Positions 16,568-25,851 of a stretch of DNA of 64,000 nt are shown in pieces (the stretch's first letter is position 1; each line of letters opens with the position of its first letter). A program made the position numbers and the translations under genes. The notes below the pieces were generated by a model. The model was not told the origin of the DNA, searched no databases, and was given only the letters and a program-made list of their open reading frames with translations. The DNA is taken from the NCBI GenBank assembly GCA_964586285.1, contig CAZPHU010000003.1, forward strand, positions 1-64,000, read 5' to 3'. This DNA is from CAZPHU01 sp964586285. Lineage in GTDB: Bacteria > Fibrobacterota > Chitinivibrionia > Chitinivibrionales > CAYFVL01.

Positions 16568-17533
16568 ATGCGTCAAAAAGAATATAATGCGTTATTAGGA
16601 ACCAGCGAATCGATTCAAAGAATTCGTGAGGCTATCGAACGAGTTGCACAAACCTCCACTCCTGTGCTGGTAACCGGGGAGACCGGTACGGGAAAGGAAT
16701 CGGTAGCACGCAAGATACACGAGCGTTCACGATATTCCAGGGGCCCTTTTGTACCGATCAATTGTCCTTCCTTGACCGATTCGGCACTCCAGAAGGGTTT
16801 GATGATTCAAACACCGTCTCACGGCCTCAAACATAGTTACCAGTCGTTAAAAGATGTTCATAATGGTACCGTTTTCCTTAATGAAATAGGTGAGCTGCCT
16901 TTAAGCGGTCAAGGTATTTTGCTTGAAGTTCTTCAAAAATGGGACACACACAGGATGGAAATGGAAAAAAACAATTATGCAGCGCGATTCATTGCCTCTA
17001 CAAGTCGTGACCTCATTCAATTTGTTGAATGTGGTGACTTTCGAAAAGATCTCTACTATCGAATCAATGTTTTCTCTATTACACTACCGATGTTACGCGA
17101 GCGAGTACCGGATATAATTCTCCTGGTTGACCACATGCTTGATATCTACAGGAAAAGATATAAAAAAGCCATTCAAACGATTTCACCACAGGCACTTGAG
17201 CTGCTAACATTATACACATGGCCGGGAAATGTCAGAGAACTGGAAAATGTGATCGAACATGCCGTTCTGATATCAGCCGGCGATGTAGTGGAGGCACATG
17301 ACCTGCCCCCATGGATGCAAATACCCGGCAGTGATGAGCAAAATCATGACACTTTTAAAAATCTGATTGCCGCCTACGAAAAGAAAATCATTACAAATGC
17401 CTTGGAAACTGCGCGAGGTAATCAAACGGAAGCGGCAAGGCTTCTGGGAACCACCAAGAGAGTCATTCAATACAAGGTGCGTCTTTATCATATAGATTAT
17501 CGAAAATATAGAAGTAATCATCATTACCCTTAA
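16568..17533 (+). CDS. NifA/NtrC-like Fis-family regulator with degenerate AAA+ domain
   Basis: A 321-aa protein with an AAA+ domain (about 8-235) and a Fis-type helix-turn-helix (about 265-310; AARLLGTTKRVIQYKV, NifA-like). Walker A GETGTGKES is at 37-45. The segment that should hold ELFGHEKGAFTGA is replaced by unrelated residues (TDSALQKGLMIQTPSHGLKH). Walker B reads VFLNEIGEL, with Asn105 where Asp is expected. The sensor region (FRKDLYYRINVF, LPMLRER) is retained. GAFTGA is the sigma-54 contact loop, so this protein probably cannot remodel sigma-54 holoenzyme, and it may be a repressor or a decaying activator. There is no receiver or GAF domain, though the next gene carries a GAF domain. 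No clear ribosome-binding site is visible. Confidence 0.85.
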   Translation: MRQKEYNALLGTSESIQRIREAIERVAQTSTPVLVTGETGTGKESVARKIHERSRYSRGPFVPINCPSLTDSALQKGLMIQTPSHGLKHSYQSLKDVHNGTVFLNEIGELPLSGQGILLEVLQKWDTHRMEMEKNNYAARFIASTSRDLIQFVECGDFRKDLYYRINVFSITLPMLRERVPDIILLVDHMLDIYRKRYKKAIQTISPQALELLTLYTWPGNVRELENVIEHAVLISAGDVVEAHDLPPWMQIPGSDEQNHDTFKNLIAAYEKKIITNALETARGNQTEAARLLGTTKRVIQYKVRLYHIDYRKYRSNHHYP

Positions 17534-17682
17534 GCCGTATTTTCAAATGTTTTTGAAACCAGGTGCAGTGAGGATAAAATATGGAGAACATAGGCGGAGG
17601 GAATGTATTTTTGTACTCGTGCCAATAATATGCACAATCGAACAAAAAATGGACATTTTGCAACTAAACCGCGATTTTTTAA

Positions 17683-19926
17683 ATGGACCATATTAAGCTG
17701 CTCTGCGATATCGGAGAACTAAACTGGATTTTTTCAGATTCAAAGGGAACCGGTACATTTCTACAAAAGATTGTGGCAATGGTTGCTCGTCACATGCATG
17801 CACAAGTATGCTCTGTATACCTTTTTGACCCCGCTAAAAATAAGCTTGTTCTCAAAGCGACTTTCGGACTCAACCCCACACACATAGATAAAATTGAATT
17901 GAAACACGGTGAGGGCCTGACAGGAATGGCTTTAAAAGAGCTGCGGCCAATATGCGAAAGTAACAGCAGTGCTCATCCCAATTACAAATTCTTCAACGGC
18001 TCCTTTGAAGAAAACTACGAATCGTTTTTGGCTGTCCCGATGCTTAGGGGAATAGAGAAAATCGGGGTACTTGTCGTTCAGCGAAAGCAGGATTTTCCAT
18101 TCACGGAAACCGATATCATTGCAATGCGTGCTGTATCAAACCAGTTGGCCAATATTGTAGAAAACGCGCGAGCGCTGTTGTCACTTAACAGTAAGACCGA
18201 AAATTCACTTGAAAAAGTGGAACCTGCACTCGAAAAGTTTTTGAAGGGAAAGATTGCCAGTACAGGTTTTGCTTACGGCCAAATAACCGTAGAAGAAAAA
18301 AACAAGGCACTGGCAAATTTCAGAACAAAACAGTATTCTCGCGTATACACTCTGGAGGAGTTTGAAAAAGCCATCAGCCATACTATGCATCAGCTGGAGG
18401 CATTTCAAGAGCATGTCGAAGAGCAGCTGTCGGATGTTGCTTCTCTGATATTCGCCGCTCATCTTCTTTTCCTGCAGGATGAACAGTTTATAGGTGCCAT
18501 AAGACAGCTTATCATGGAAGGATTCAATCCCCCCGATGCAATATTATCGGTAGGTTTAAAATATATCGACTTGCTATCCACTAATGAAAACCCTTATTTT
18601 CGTGAAAAAGCGGATGATATCAAAGATTTGACCCTACGAATCATGCACAATATGATTAGCGGGGAGAATACACTAGGAAACTACCGGGATAGAATAGTTG
18701 TGGCACGTGAACTCCTGCCTTCGGACATCCTGAAGATCAGTATCGAAGGAGCCTCGGGAGTCATTCTGGTTGGTGGTGGCGTAACAAGCCACTTGAGCAT
18801 TTTAGCCCGATCCTTGCGCATGCCTATGGTTATCGCGGATAATTCCAGATTACTGAAGCTTCCCGAGACCACCCGTATTCTAATGGATGGGGAGCTTGGA
18901 AATATCTACATAAACCCAAACAGAGAGATAATTGCCACTTTTGAAATCCGGGACAAGGCTCGTAAGCACAGTCGTGCTGTAAGAGGAAGGGGCAAAAACC
19001 GGATATTTACTCAAGATAATGTCCGTATTCAACTGCTTAGCAATATCAACTTACTTACCGATTTACAGGCTGCTCAGGAGCTTGGATGCGAGGGAATAGG
19101 ACTGTATCGTTCGGAATTCCCTTTTATAATCCGCAACAATTTTCCTTCCGAGCAGGAACAATATGTAGTATATCGTAAGCTTGTGGAGGGTATGCCCAAA
19201 AAACCCATTGTTTTTAGAACCTTGGATATCGGAGGAGACAAAGTACTGTCCTATTATGACAGTTTTAAAGAGCAGAATCCTTTTCTTGGTATGCGCTCGA
19301 TTCGTTTTACCCTGAATAAAAGAGATGTTTTTATTCAGCAGCTACGCGCGATTTTACGCGCCGGTTTCGATGCAGACCTTAGAATAATGTTCCCCATGAT
19401 CTCTTCATTGGATGAGCTGCATTCCGCACGAGCCTTAGTAGATGATTGCATAAGACAGCTTGGTTGCGAAGGTGATCGATTCAACAACAAACCGCAAATC
19501 GGCATGATGGTGGAAATCCCCTCCGTTATCGAGCTTATCGATGAATTTGCACATGTGGTTGATTTCTTCTCTATCGGCACAAACGATCTTATCCAATACC
19601 TGCTCGCTGTTGACAGAACGAATGAAAAAGTTTCCCACCTGTATTTGCCTCATCATCCTGCGGTACTCAGAGCGATGGATCGGATAGTTAAGGCTGCAGT
19701 CGAAAATGACACACCAGTAAGCGTTTGCGGTGATATGGCGCATAATTCCCAGTACCTGCCCTTCTTGATCGGAATAGGCCTCAAATCGTTTAGTATCGAT
19801 CCTTTTTTTATCCCCTCGGTGCAAAAGAAGATTGAAGGAATTGATACTGAACAGGCACGAAATTTGGCGAAAAGTGTTCTTCAGACCGCCGAGATTTCGA
19901 AGATAGAAAAAATTTTGGAGCTTTAG
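17683..19926 (+). CDS. ptsP: Phosphoenolpyruvate-protein phosphotransferase PtsP (EI-Ntr)
   Basis: A 747-aa protein: an N-terminal GAF domain (about 15-160), then enzyme I. This has the N-terminal EI helices, the phospho-His domain with His370 in GGGVTSHLSILAR, and the PEP-binding TIM barrel with GIGLYRSEFPF, FRTLDIGGDK, MVEIPSVIEL and SIGTNDLIQYLLAVDR. EI-Ntr passes phosphate from PEP to a nitrogen-type HPr (NPr) and is a regulatory, not sugar-transport, PTS. No HPr or EIIA gene is in the window. It follows the degenerate NifA-like regulator by 149 nt. A second EI lies at 59467. Confidence 0.93.
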   Translation: MDHIKLLCDIGELNWIFSDSKGTGTFLQKIVAMVARHMHAQVCSVYLFDPAKNKLVLKATFGLNPTHIDKIELKHGEGLTGMALKELRPICESNSSAHPNYKFFNGSFEENYESFLAVPMLRGIEKIGVLVVQRKQDFPFTETDIIAMRAVSNQLANIVENARALLSLNSKTENSLEKVEPALEKFLKGKIASTGFAYGQITVEEKNKALANFRTKQYSRVYTLEEFEKAISHTMHQLEAFQEHVEEQLSDVASLIFAAHLLFLQDEQFIGAIRQLIMEGFNPPDAILSVGLKYIDLLSTNENPYFREKADDIKDLTLRIMHNMISGENTLGNYRDRIVVARELLPSDILKISIEGASGVILVGGGVTSHLSILARSLRMPMVIADNSRLLKLPETTRILMDGELGNIYINPNREIIATFEIRDKARKHSRAVRGRGKNRIFTQDNVRIQLLSNINLLTDLQAAQELGCEGIGLYRSEFPFIIRNNFPSEQEQYVVYRKLVEGMPKKPIVFRTLDIGGDKVLSYYDSFKEQNPFLGMRSIRFTLNKRDVFIQQLRAILRAGFDADLRIMFPMISSLDELHSARALVDDCIRQLGCEGDRFNNKPQIGMMVEIPSVIELIDEFAHVVDFFSIGTNDLIQYLLAVDRTNEKVSHLYLPHHPAVLRAMDRIVKAAVENDTPVSVCGDMAHNSQYLPFLIGIGLKSFSIDPFFIPSVQKKIEGIDTEQARNLAKSVLQTAEISKIEKILEL

Positions 19927-20137
19927 ATTAAGTTGCGCACTGATGTGGAGAAAAAGCATCATATCAGTTCTATCAGCACCATTGAAAACGGCTTACCGCT
20001 GTTAGTTTATAGAGGAGCGAATATTAAGCTCCGCCCCAATATCACTCCTCCCTGAGACGTTTGCAAATCAGAAGAATCACAATTTAAAAGCACTATCGTG
20101 TACGTTCCAAACCGTTCGCAAACAAGCAAATAACATC

Positions 20138-21910
20138 CTACAAATTCGTCGGCAGAATCTTTATATGTAACTCTTCAAGCTGCTCCTTGGTAACATTACC
20201 CGGTGCGTTCATAAGAAGATCCTGCGCGCGCTGATTCATGGGAAATGCAATCACCTCCCGGATGTTCTGGGCACCTGTGATAAGCATCACCATTCGGTCT
20301 ATGCCCGGGGCGATTCCACCGTGAGGTGGTGCGCCGCGCTTGAACGCGTTAATCATACCACCAAACTTCTCATCGACAACGGATTTGTCGTAGCCCGCGA
20401 TCTCAAATGCCTTGTACATGATATCGGGGCGATGGTTTCTGATTGCTCCGCTTGACAGCTCTACACCGTTACACACAATATCGTACTGATATGCCTTTAT
20501 ATGCAACGGGTCCTTTTCAAGCAACGCCTCCATCCCTCCCTGGGGCATGGAGAAAGGATTGTGACTGAAAGCCACTGATTTTGTTTCTTCATCCCACTCA
20601 AACATCGGGAAATCCACCACCCAGCAGAACCGATACACATCTTTTTCGATCAGGTCAAGCTCCGCTGCAAGCTTCACACGAACATCACCTGCTATTCTCG
20701 AAGCATTCTTTTCGTCGTCACAGACAAAAAACACGACATCACCCGTAGACACTCCACACGCCTTTGCTATGGCGCCTATCTTTTCCTCATTCAAAAACTT
20801 TGCAATCGGCCCTTTAACAGTATCTCCATTCCATACCAGATATGCAAGTCCCTTGGATCCGACCGATTGAGCATATTCGACCATCCGATCAAAGAAACTT
20901 CTGGGTCGATCCGATATGGATTTGACCCCGAAAGCCCGAACAACCGCGCCTTTTTTCACCGCCGCACTGAATGCGCGAAACTCCGAATCGACGAAAATCC
21001 CCGACACATCGGTGATTTCAATAGGAATACGCAAATCGGGTTTATCTGTACCATACTTAAGCATCGCCTCATGATATGGAATGCGCACAAACGGGGGTTT
21101 ATCCAGTTTCGTTTTGCTGAATTCATCAAATACCCCGTGCAAAACATCCTCAACTACAGTGAATATTTCATCCTGTGTAACAAAGGACATCTCAATATCA
21201 AGCTGATAAAACTCACCGGGGGAACGATCCGCCCGCGCATCTTCATCGCGAAAACAGGGAGCTATCTGGAAGTATTTGTCAAAACCCGCCACCATCATCA
21301 GCTGTTTAAATTGCTGCGGCGCCTGCGGGAGAGCATAAAACTTGCCCGGGTGTACTCTGGAAGGCACCAGATAATCGCGCGCTCCCTCGGGACTGGAGCT
21401 GGTGAGAATAGGTGTTTGAAACTCGCTAAACCCAAGCGCCATCATTCGCCGTCGAATAGAGGAAATAATCTTCGAGCGGGTTATTATGTTCTGATGTATA
21501 GTGGGACGGCGCAGATCCAGATACCGGTACTTCAGACGCAAATCCTCACTCACTTCTTCTTCCTGAAACACCGTGAAAGGCAGAGATTCGCAAGTACCAA
21601 GCACCTCGAAATCATCCACCACAACTTCTATTTCACCGGTAGGCATATTTGGGTTTACGTTCTCTTCCGATCTGAAAACCACTTCCCCGTCGACACGAAT
21701 CACCGTCTCTTTGGGCAGATGTCCGACCTCGTACTGAAAGGATGCCGTTGGATGAACAACGACCTGAGTTAAGCCGTAGTTATCACGCAAATCGATAAAT
21801 AAAATGCCGCCATGATCGCGTCGATTATGAATCCATCCGGACAAGCGTACCCGCTTACCGATATCTTCTTTGCGCAGCTGATCACACAAATGGGTACGAT
21901 ACTCATGCAT
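20138..21910 (-). CDS. aspS: Aspartyl-tRNA synthetase
   Basis: A 590-aa class II synthetase of the bacterial type. It has an OB-fold anticodon-binding domain (1-110; GWIHNRRDHGGILFIDLRD), motif 2 (CFRDEDARADRSPGEF, near 215-230), the bacterial GAD insertion (about 290-410) and motif 3 (GGIAPGIDRMVML, near 535-547). It charges tRNA-Asp, or tRNA-Asp and tRNA-Asn in organisms lacking AsnRS. It converges with ptsP; the 211-bp gap between them has no clear terminator. Confidence 0.97.
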   Translation of the reverse strand: MHEYRTHLCDQLRKEDIGKRVRLSGWIHNRRDHGGILFIDLRDNYGLTQVVVHPTASFQYEVGHLPKETVIRVDGEVVFRSEENVNPNMPTGEIEVVVDDFEVLGTCESLPFTVFQEEEVSEDLRLKYRYLDLRRPTIHQNIITRSKIISSIRRRMMALGFSEFQTPILTSSSPEGARDYLVPSRVHPGKFYALPQAPQQFKQLMMVAGFDKYFQIAPCFRDEDARADRSPGEFYQLDIEMSFVTQDEIFTVVEDVLHGVFDEFSKTKLDKPPFVRIPYHEAMLKYGTDKPDLRIPIEITDVSGIFVDSEFRAFSAAVKKGAVVRAFGVKSISDRPRSFFDRMVEYAQSVGSKGLAYLVWNGDTVKGPIAKFLNEEKIGAIAKACGVSTGDVVFFVCDDEKNASRIAGDVRVKLAAELDLIEKDVYRFCWVVDFPMFEWDEETKSVAFSHNPFSMPQGGMEALLEKDPLHIKAYQYDIVCNGVELSSGAIRNHRPDIMYKAFEIAGYDKSVVDEKFGGMINAFKRGAPPHGGIAPGIDRMVMLITGAQNIREVIAFPMNQRAQDLLMNAPGNVTKEQLEELHIKILPTNL

Positions 21911-22123
21911 GCTCGAAAAGCCTTTTCATTATAAGATGATACGAAACAAATTTCATACTTGAAAAAACAAGGAATTAAAAATACTATTTGGTATTAACAC
22001 TCCCCGCATCCGACCATATCAGGCCGATAACCATCTTATAAAAGTTAAAAAGTGCCTGAGTAAGTATCATCTTTTCCCTTGAACTGTTTAAATGCGGCTA
22101 CACGCGCACTTTCGGAGCGCCTC

Positions 22124-23890
22124 ATGAACGATATGAAAAAGACCAAACGCGAACTTGTGGAGGAACTTAACCTTCTCCGTCTTAACGCCGGGACAGTTGT
22201 CCAATCGCGGCAGAGTTTTAACGAAAAACCCGATATGGCCGAGGTCTTGATGAAATACTCCCATGAGGGCATTGTGATCACGGATGCGGAAGGTATCATT
22301 CTAAAGGCGAACAGGGAATTTCGAGTCATTTCCGGTTTTTCTTCAAATGAATTGTTGGGAAAAAAAACAAACCTTCAGCGATCCAACCGCCACGGAACCT
22401 CTTTTTATCACAGCATGTGGCAGGAACTCACAGAAAAAGGATACTGGCGGGGTAAGATCTGGAATAGACGTAAGAGCGGGCAAATCTATCTGGCTCATCT
22501 GACGATTTCAGCCATTAAGGATGAAAATGGCGCTACCATCAATTACGTAGGATTTGTTGATGATATATCCAGATACTCGCGGGATTTTCAGGAGCAGACC
22601 TACTATGATGTGCTTACAGGTTTGCCAAATAGAATACTTCTGAATGATCGACTGGATTTCATGCTGGCTCACGCCCGGAGAAACGGCCAGATTCTTGCCG
22701 TTTTATTCATGGACCTCGATCGTTTCAAGGTGGCAAACGATTCCCTGGGCTATAACGGAGGGGATCAACTGTTGCAACTGGTAGCCGAGCGCCTTAAAAA
22801 GACTGTTAGGGAGGTTGATGCGGTTTTTCGCCTGGGAAACGATGAGTTTGCCATCATACTGGAGGAAATCTCCCATATAGAGGATGCCGCTAAAGTGGCT
22901 AAAAAGATTCAGAACCTGTTTACTCAATCTTTTATTCTCCCCAGTTTCAAACACGAAATTTTCCTCAGTGCAAGTATCGGCATCAGCCTCTTTCCCTACG
23001 ATGGGGTAAATATGGAGACTCTTGTAAAAAATGCCGAAAGCGCTATGCATCGTGCCAAAGAACAGGGTGAGAACAATTATCAGCACTATACACCCAGTAT
23101 GAATTCGAAGGCACTCGAACATCTTACTATAGAATATCGTCTGCATAAGGCACTTGAGCAAAATGAATTTCTTGTCTATTATCAGCCTCAGATAGATCTG
23201 AGAACCGGAAAAGTTGTAGGGGCAGAAGCTTTGGTAAGGTGGAAGCACCCGGAGCTGGGGTTGGTGTCCCCGGGAGAATTCATTCCGATCGCGGAAGAAA
23301 CAGGGTTGATAATTCCGATTGGGGAGTGGGTCCTTGCCACTGCTACACGCCAGACTCATTTGTGGCATAAGAAAGGCTTTAATCAACTGAGAATAGCGGT
23401 AAACCTTTCGGCACGCCAGTTTCAACAGCATGATATGGTGGACAAAATTCTGTCTATTCTCCAAAAAACCTCGCTCGAACCCAGTTTTCTGGAACTTGAA
23501 ATAACCGAAAGTCTGGGCATGAAAAACGCCGCATTAACCGTAAAAACTCTTACCAGCCTTAAAAATATGGGCATTCATATCAGTATAGATGATTTTGGTA
23601 CGGGGTATTCTTCCCTTAACTACCTGAAACGTTTCCCCGTGGACACCCTCAAAATCGATCAATCTTTCATTCGCGACATCTCGCTTGATCAGGGGGATGA
23701 GGCGATCGTAAGTATCATAATCGACATGGCTCATGCTCTGGGATTGAAGGTGATTGCGGAGGGGGTCGAGAACGAGATTCAGCTGGGATTTTTAAAAGGA
23801 AGATCCTGCGATCAGGTTCAGGGGTATTTATTCAGCCCCCCCATTCCAGCTCAGGCTTTCGAGCAATATCTGATGAAGAAACAATGGTAG
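22124..23890 (+). CDS. PAS-GGDEF-EAL protein with degenerate GGDEF site
   Basis: A 588-aa cytoplasmic protein. ATG 22124 has GGAG 6 nt upstream; a TTG at 22079 is less likely. It has a short coiled coil, a PAS/PAC domain (about 30-155), a GGDEF domain (about 160-325) and an EAL domain (about 340-588). The diguanylate cyclase signature reads GNDEF (238-242), but the RxxD inhibitory site (REVD) is kept five residues upstream. The EAL domain has AEALVRW (Glu368) and DDFGTGYSSLNYL with KIDQSFI, so it should hydrolyse c-di-GMP. The GGDEF part may serve as a GTP or c-di-GMP sensor. Confidence 0.92.
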   Translation: MNDMKKTKRELVEELNLLRLNAGTVVQSRQSFNEKPDMAEVLMKYSHEGIVITDAEGIILKANREFRVISGFSSNELLGKKTNLQRSNRHGTSFYHSMWQELTEKGYWRGKIWNRRKSGQIYLAHLTISAIKDENGATINYVGFVDDISRYSRDFQEQTYYDVLTGLPNRILLNDRLDFMLAHARRNGQILAVLFMDLDRFKVANDSLGYNGGDQLLQLVAERLKKTVREVDAVFRLGNDEFAIILEEISHIEDAAKVAKKIQNLFTQSFILPSFKHEIFLSASIGISLFPYDGVNMETLVKNAESAMHRAKEQGENNYQHYTPSMNSKALEHLTIEYRLHKALEQNEFLVYYQPQIDLRTGKVVGAEALVRWKHPELGLVSPGEFIPIAEETGLIIPIGEWVLATATRQTHLWHKKGFNQLRIAVNLSARQFQQHDMVDKILSILQKTSLEPSFLELEITESLGMKNAALTVKTLTSLKNMGIHISIDDFGTGYSSLNYLKRFPVDTLKIDQSFIRDISLDQGDEAIVSIIIDMAHALGLKVIAEGVENEIQLGFLKGRSCDQVQGYLFSPPIPAQAFEQYLMKKQW

Positions 23891-23994
23891 CCCTGTTGCA
23901 TGAAATTGAGCCTCAGTTTTCCGCAAAGATTATTTTTAAAATTCTTTAAAACCTGAGCGCAGTTTTTTTTCTATTTAGCACCGCGGGAGGATGC

Positions 23995-25383
23995 ATGTCG
24001 ATAAAAGTGTACCTTAATGAAGATGAAATGCCCAAGCAGTGGTATAATATCGCCCCGGACCTTCCAACTCCTATGCAGCCGCCACTTGCTCCCAATGGGG
24101 AAGCCCTGACTCCGGAGATGATGTCCGCGATTTTCCCGATGAATATCATCGAGCAGGAAATGAGTACGCAGAGGTGGATCGACATACCCGAAGAGATTCA
24201 GTCCCTTCTGTACAGATGGCGCCCGGCGCCGCTTCGCAGAGCAGTAAACCTGGAGAAGGCACTGGGAACCCCGGCCAAAATTTTCTATAAAGACGAATCT
24301 GTCTCACCTCCCGGAAGCCACAAGCCAAACACTGCCGTCGCACAGGCGTGGTACAACAAACAGGCGGGCACAAAGACAATAACCACCGAAACGGGTGCTG
24401 GTCAATGGGGTAGTGCCCTGAGTTTTGCCTGTGCTCTGGTGGGACTCAAATGCAAGGTCTTTATGGTCCGGATCAGCTTCGATCAAAAACCTTTTCGCAA
24501 AATCATGATGCAGACCTGGGGAGGTGAATGTGTGGCAAGCCCCAGCACCGAGACCAGAGCTGGACGCTCATTCCTGGAAAAAGATCCCGATACGCCCGGA
24601 AGTCTGGGTATGGCGATTAGCGAGGCGGTCGAAATGGCGGTGGGAGACACAAGCGGTACAACCAAATATTCGCTTGGAAGCGTCTTAAATCATGTTATGA
24701 TGCACCAAACCATAATCGGTCTGGAAGCCAAAAAGCAGCTTGAGAAAGTCGGCATCAAGAAACCGGATGTGGTTATAGGATGCGCCGGGGGTGGCAGTAA
24801 CTTTGCCGGCATCGCTTTTCCTTTCATGCTCGATAAGATCAATGGAGCCGACATCGAGATAATTCCTGTTGAACCTACCAGCTGTCCGACTCTTACCAGA
24901 GGAGTATTTAACTACGACTACGGTGATGTTGTAGGCATGACTCCCCTGCTTCCCATGCATACCTTGGGTCACGGATTCGTCCCGCCTCCGATTCACGCAG
25001 GAGGTCTTCGCTACCACGGTATGTCTCCACTGGTATCTCAGGGTGTTATCGAGGGGCTTCTTTCTCCGCGTGCCATTCATCAGTTGGAATGCTACCAGGC
25101 CGCAGTGCAGTGGGCAGGAACCGAAGGCTTTATCGTGGCGCCGGAAACAAGTCACGCTATAGCCTGTACGGTACAGGAAGCGCTCAAGGCCAAAGAAGAA
25201 GGAAAAGAAAAAGTAATTCTTTTCAATCTTAGCGGTCACGGCTACATGGATCTTCTGGGATACTCCAAGTACTTTAACGGCGAACTCAGCGACTATACAC
25301 TTCCTCAGGAAGATATCGATAAAGCCGAGGCTGAGCTTGCGAATTTCCCTAAAGCCGAAGCCAAGAAAACCGGCAAATGGTAA
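23995..25383 (+). CDS. trpB: TrpB2-type tryptophan synthase beta chain
   Basis: A 462-aa PLP enzyme of the TrpB2 subfamily, which is longer than TrpB1 (about 400 aa) and has an N-terminal extension. The PLP Lys110 lies in GSHKPNTAVAQAW, the phosphate-binding loop is GCAGGGSNFAG, and ETGAGQWGSALSFA binds substrate. It condenses indole with serine. There is no trpA next to it, as is common for TrpB2, which often acts alone in indole salvage. AGGAG precedes the ATG. Confidence 0.95.
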   Translation: MSIKVYLNEDEMPKQWYNIAPDLPTPMQPPLAPNGEALTPEMMSAIFPMNIIEQEMSTQRWIDIPEEIQSLLYRWRPAPLRRAVNLEKALGTPAKIFYKDESVSPPGSHKPNTAVAQAWYNKQAGTKTITTETGAGQWGSALSFACALVGLKCKVFMVRISFDQKPFRKIMMQTWGGECVASPSTETRAGRSFLEKDPDTPGSLGMAISEAVEMAVGDTSGTTKYSLGSVLNHVMMHQTIIGLEAKKQLEKVGIKKPDVVIGCAGGGSNFAGIAFPFMLDKINGADIEIIPVEPTSCPTLTRGVFNYDYGDVVGMTPLLPMHTLGHGFVPPPIHAGGLRYHGMSPLVSQGVIEGLLSPRAIHQLECYQAAVQWAGTEGFIVAPETSHAIACTVQEALKAKEEGKEKVILFNLSGHGYMDLLGYSKYFNGELSDYTLPQEDIDKAEAELANFPKAEAKKTGKW

Positions 25384-25401
25384 ATACGCACCAATTAGGG
25401 G

Positions 25402-25446
25402 TGAAGAATCAAGGTAAAAGCAGGTACCTTCTTCCTTGATTCTTCA
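25402..25446 (+). other. Hairpin between trpB2 and the small Cys protein
   Basis: A 13-bp perfect stem (TGAAGAATCAAGG, 25402-25414, with its complement at 25434-25446) around a 19-nt loop. No T-run follows, so it is not a canonical terminator. It may attenuate transcription or stabilise the trpB2 mRNA end before the gene at 25473. Confidence 0.5.
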
Positions 25447-25472
25447 TTCCACCTCCAACAGGATGAGCTGAT

Positions 25473-25745
25473 ATGATCGATTCGCACGACTCAGACGCAC
25501 GTTACTGTCCTATTCTCGGACACGAACTTACGTTTTCCTACTGCCGCAAACCCGGATCAGATATCCCCTGTAAAAGAATTTTCGATTGCTGGTGGGAGCA
25601 CTTCGATATTACAGAATACATGAAATCGCATTACAGCAAGGAAGTGCTCGATAAGGTCACCGCTCCACGGGAACCCAAGCAGCTTTCACTGGCCCAAATT
25701 ATCAAAGAAGCCCAAAGCAGAGTCTCGGGTGATAAACAATCTTAA
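25473..25745 (+). CDS. Small cysteine-containing conserved protein
   Basis: A 90-aa soluble protein with Cys residues in RYCPILGHE, FSYCRK, IPCKRIFDCWW. It is a compact set of four or five cysteines in the first 45 residues that could bind a metal or iron-sulfur cluster. The C-terminal half is charged and helical. I recall similar short proteins in anaerobes, but I know of no function. It lies 89 nt after trpB2 on the same strand. Confidence 0.7.
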   Translation: MIDSHDSDARYCPILGHELTFSYCRKPGSDIPCKRIFDCWWEHFDITEYMKSHYSKEVLDKVTAPREPKQLSLAQIIKEAQSRVSGDKQS

Positions 25746-25851
25746 GAACTCTGGGCAAGATAGTTTTAGTCATAAGAAGTTTACTTCCGGCGGATAACGG
25801 ATGTAAGATCCCACTATACTTATTGAGCCCAATCTTAGACCTGAGTCGACT

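Noticed and set aside
20867..21772. Long plus-strand frame of about 300 codons
   Set aside because: It is the antisense shadow of aspS, which has clear synthetase motifs.
25402..25446. Terminator after trpB2
   Set aside because: A good stem but a 19-nt loop and no T-run, so it is listed only as a hairpin.
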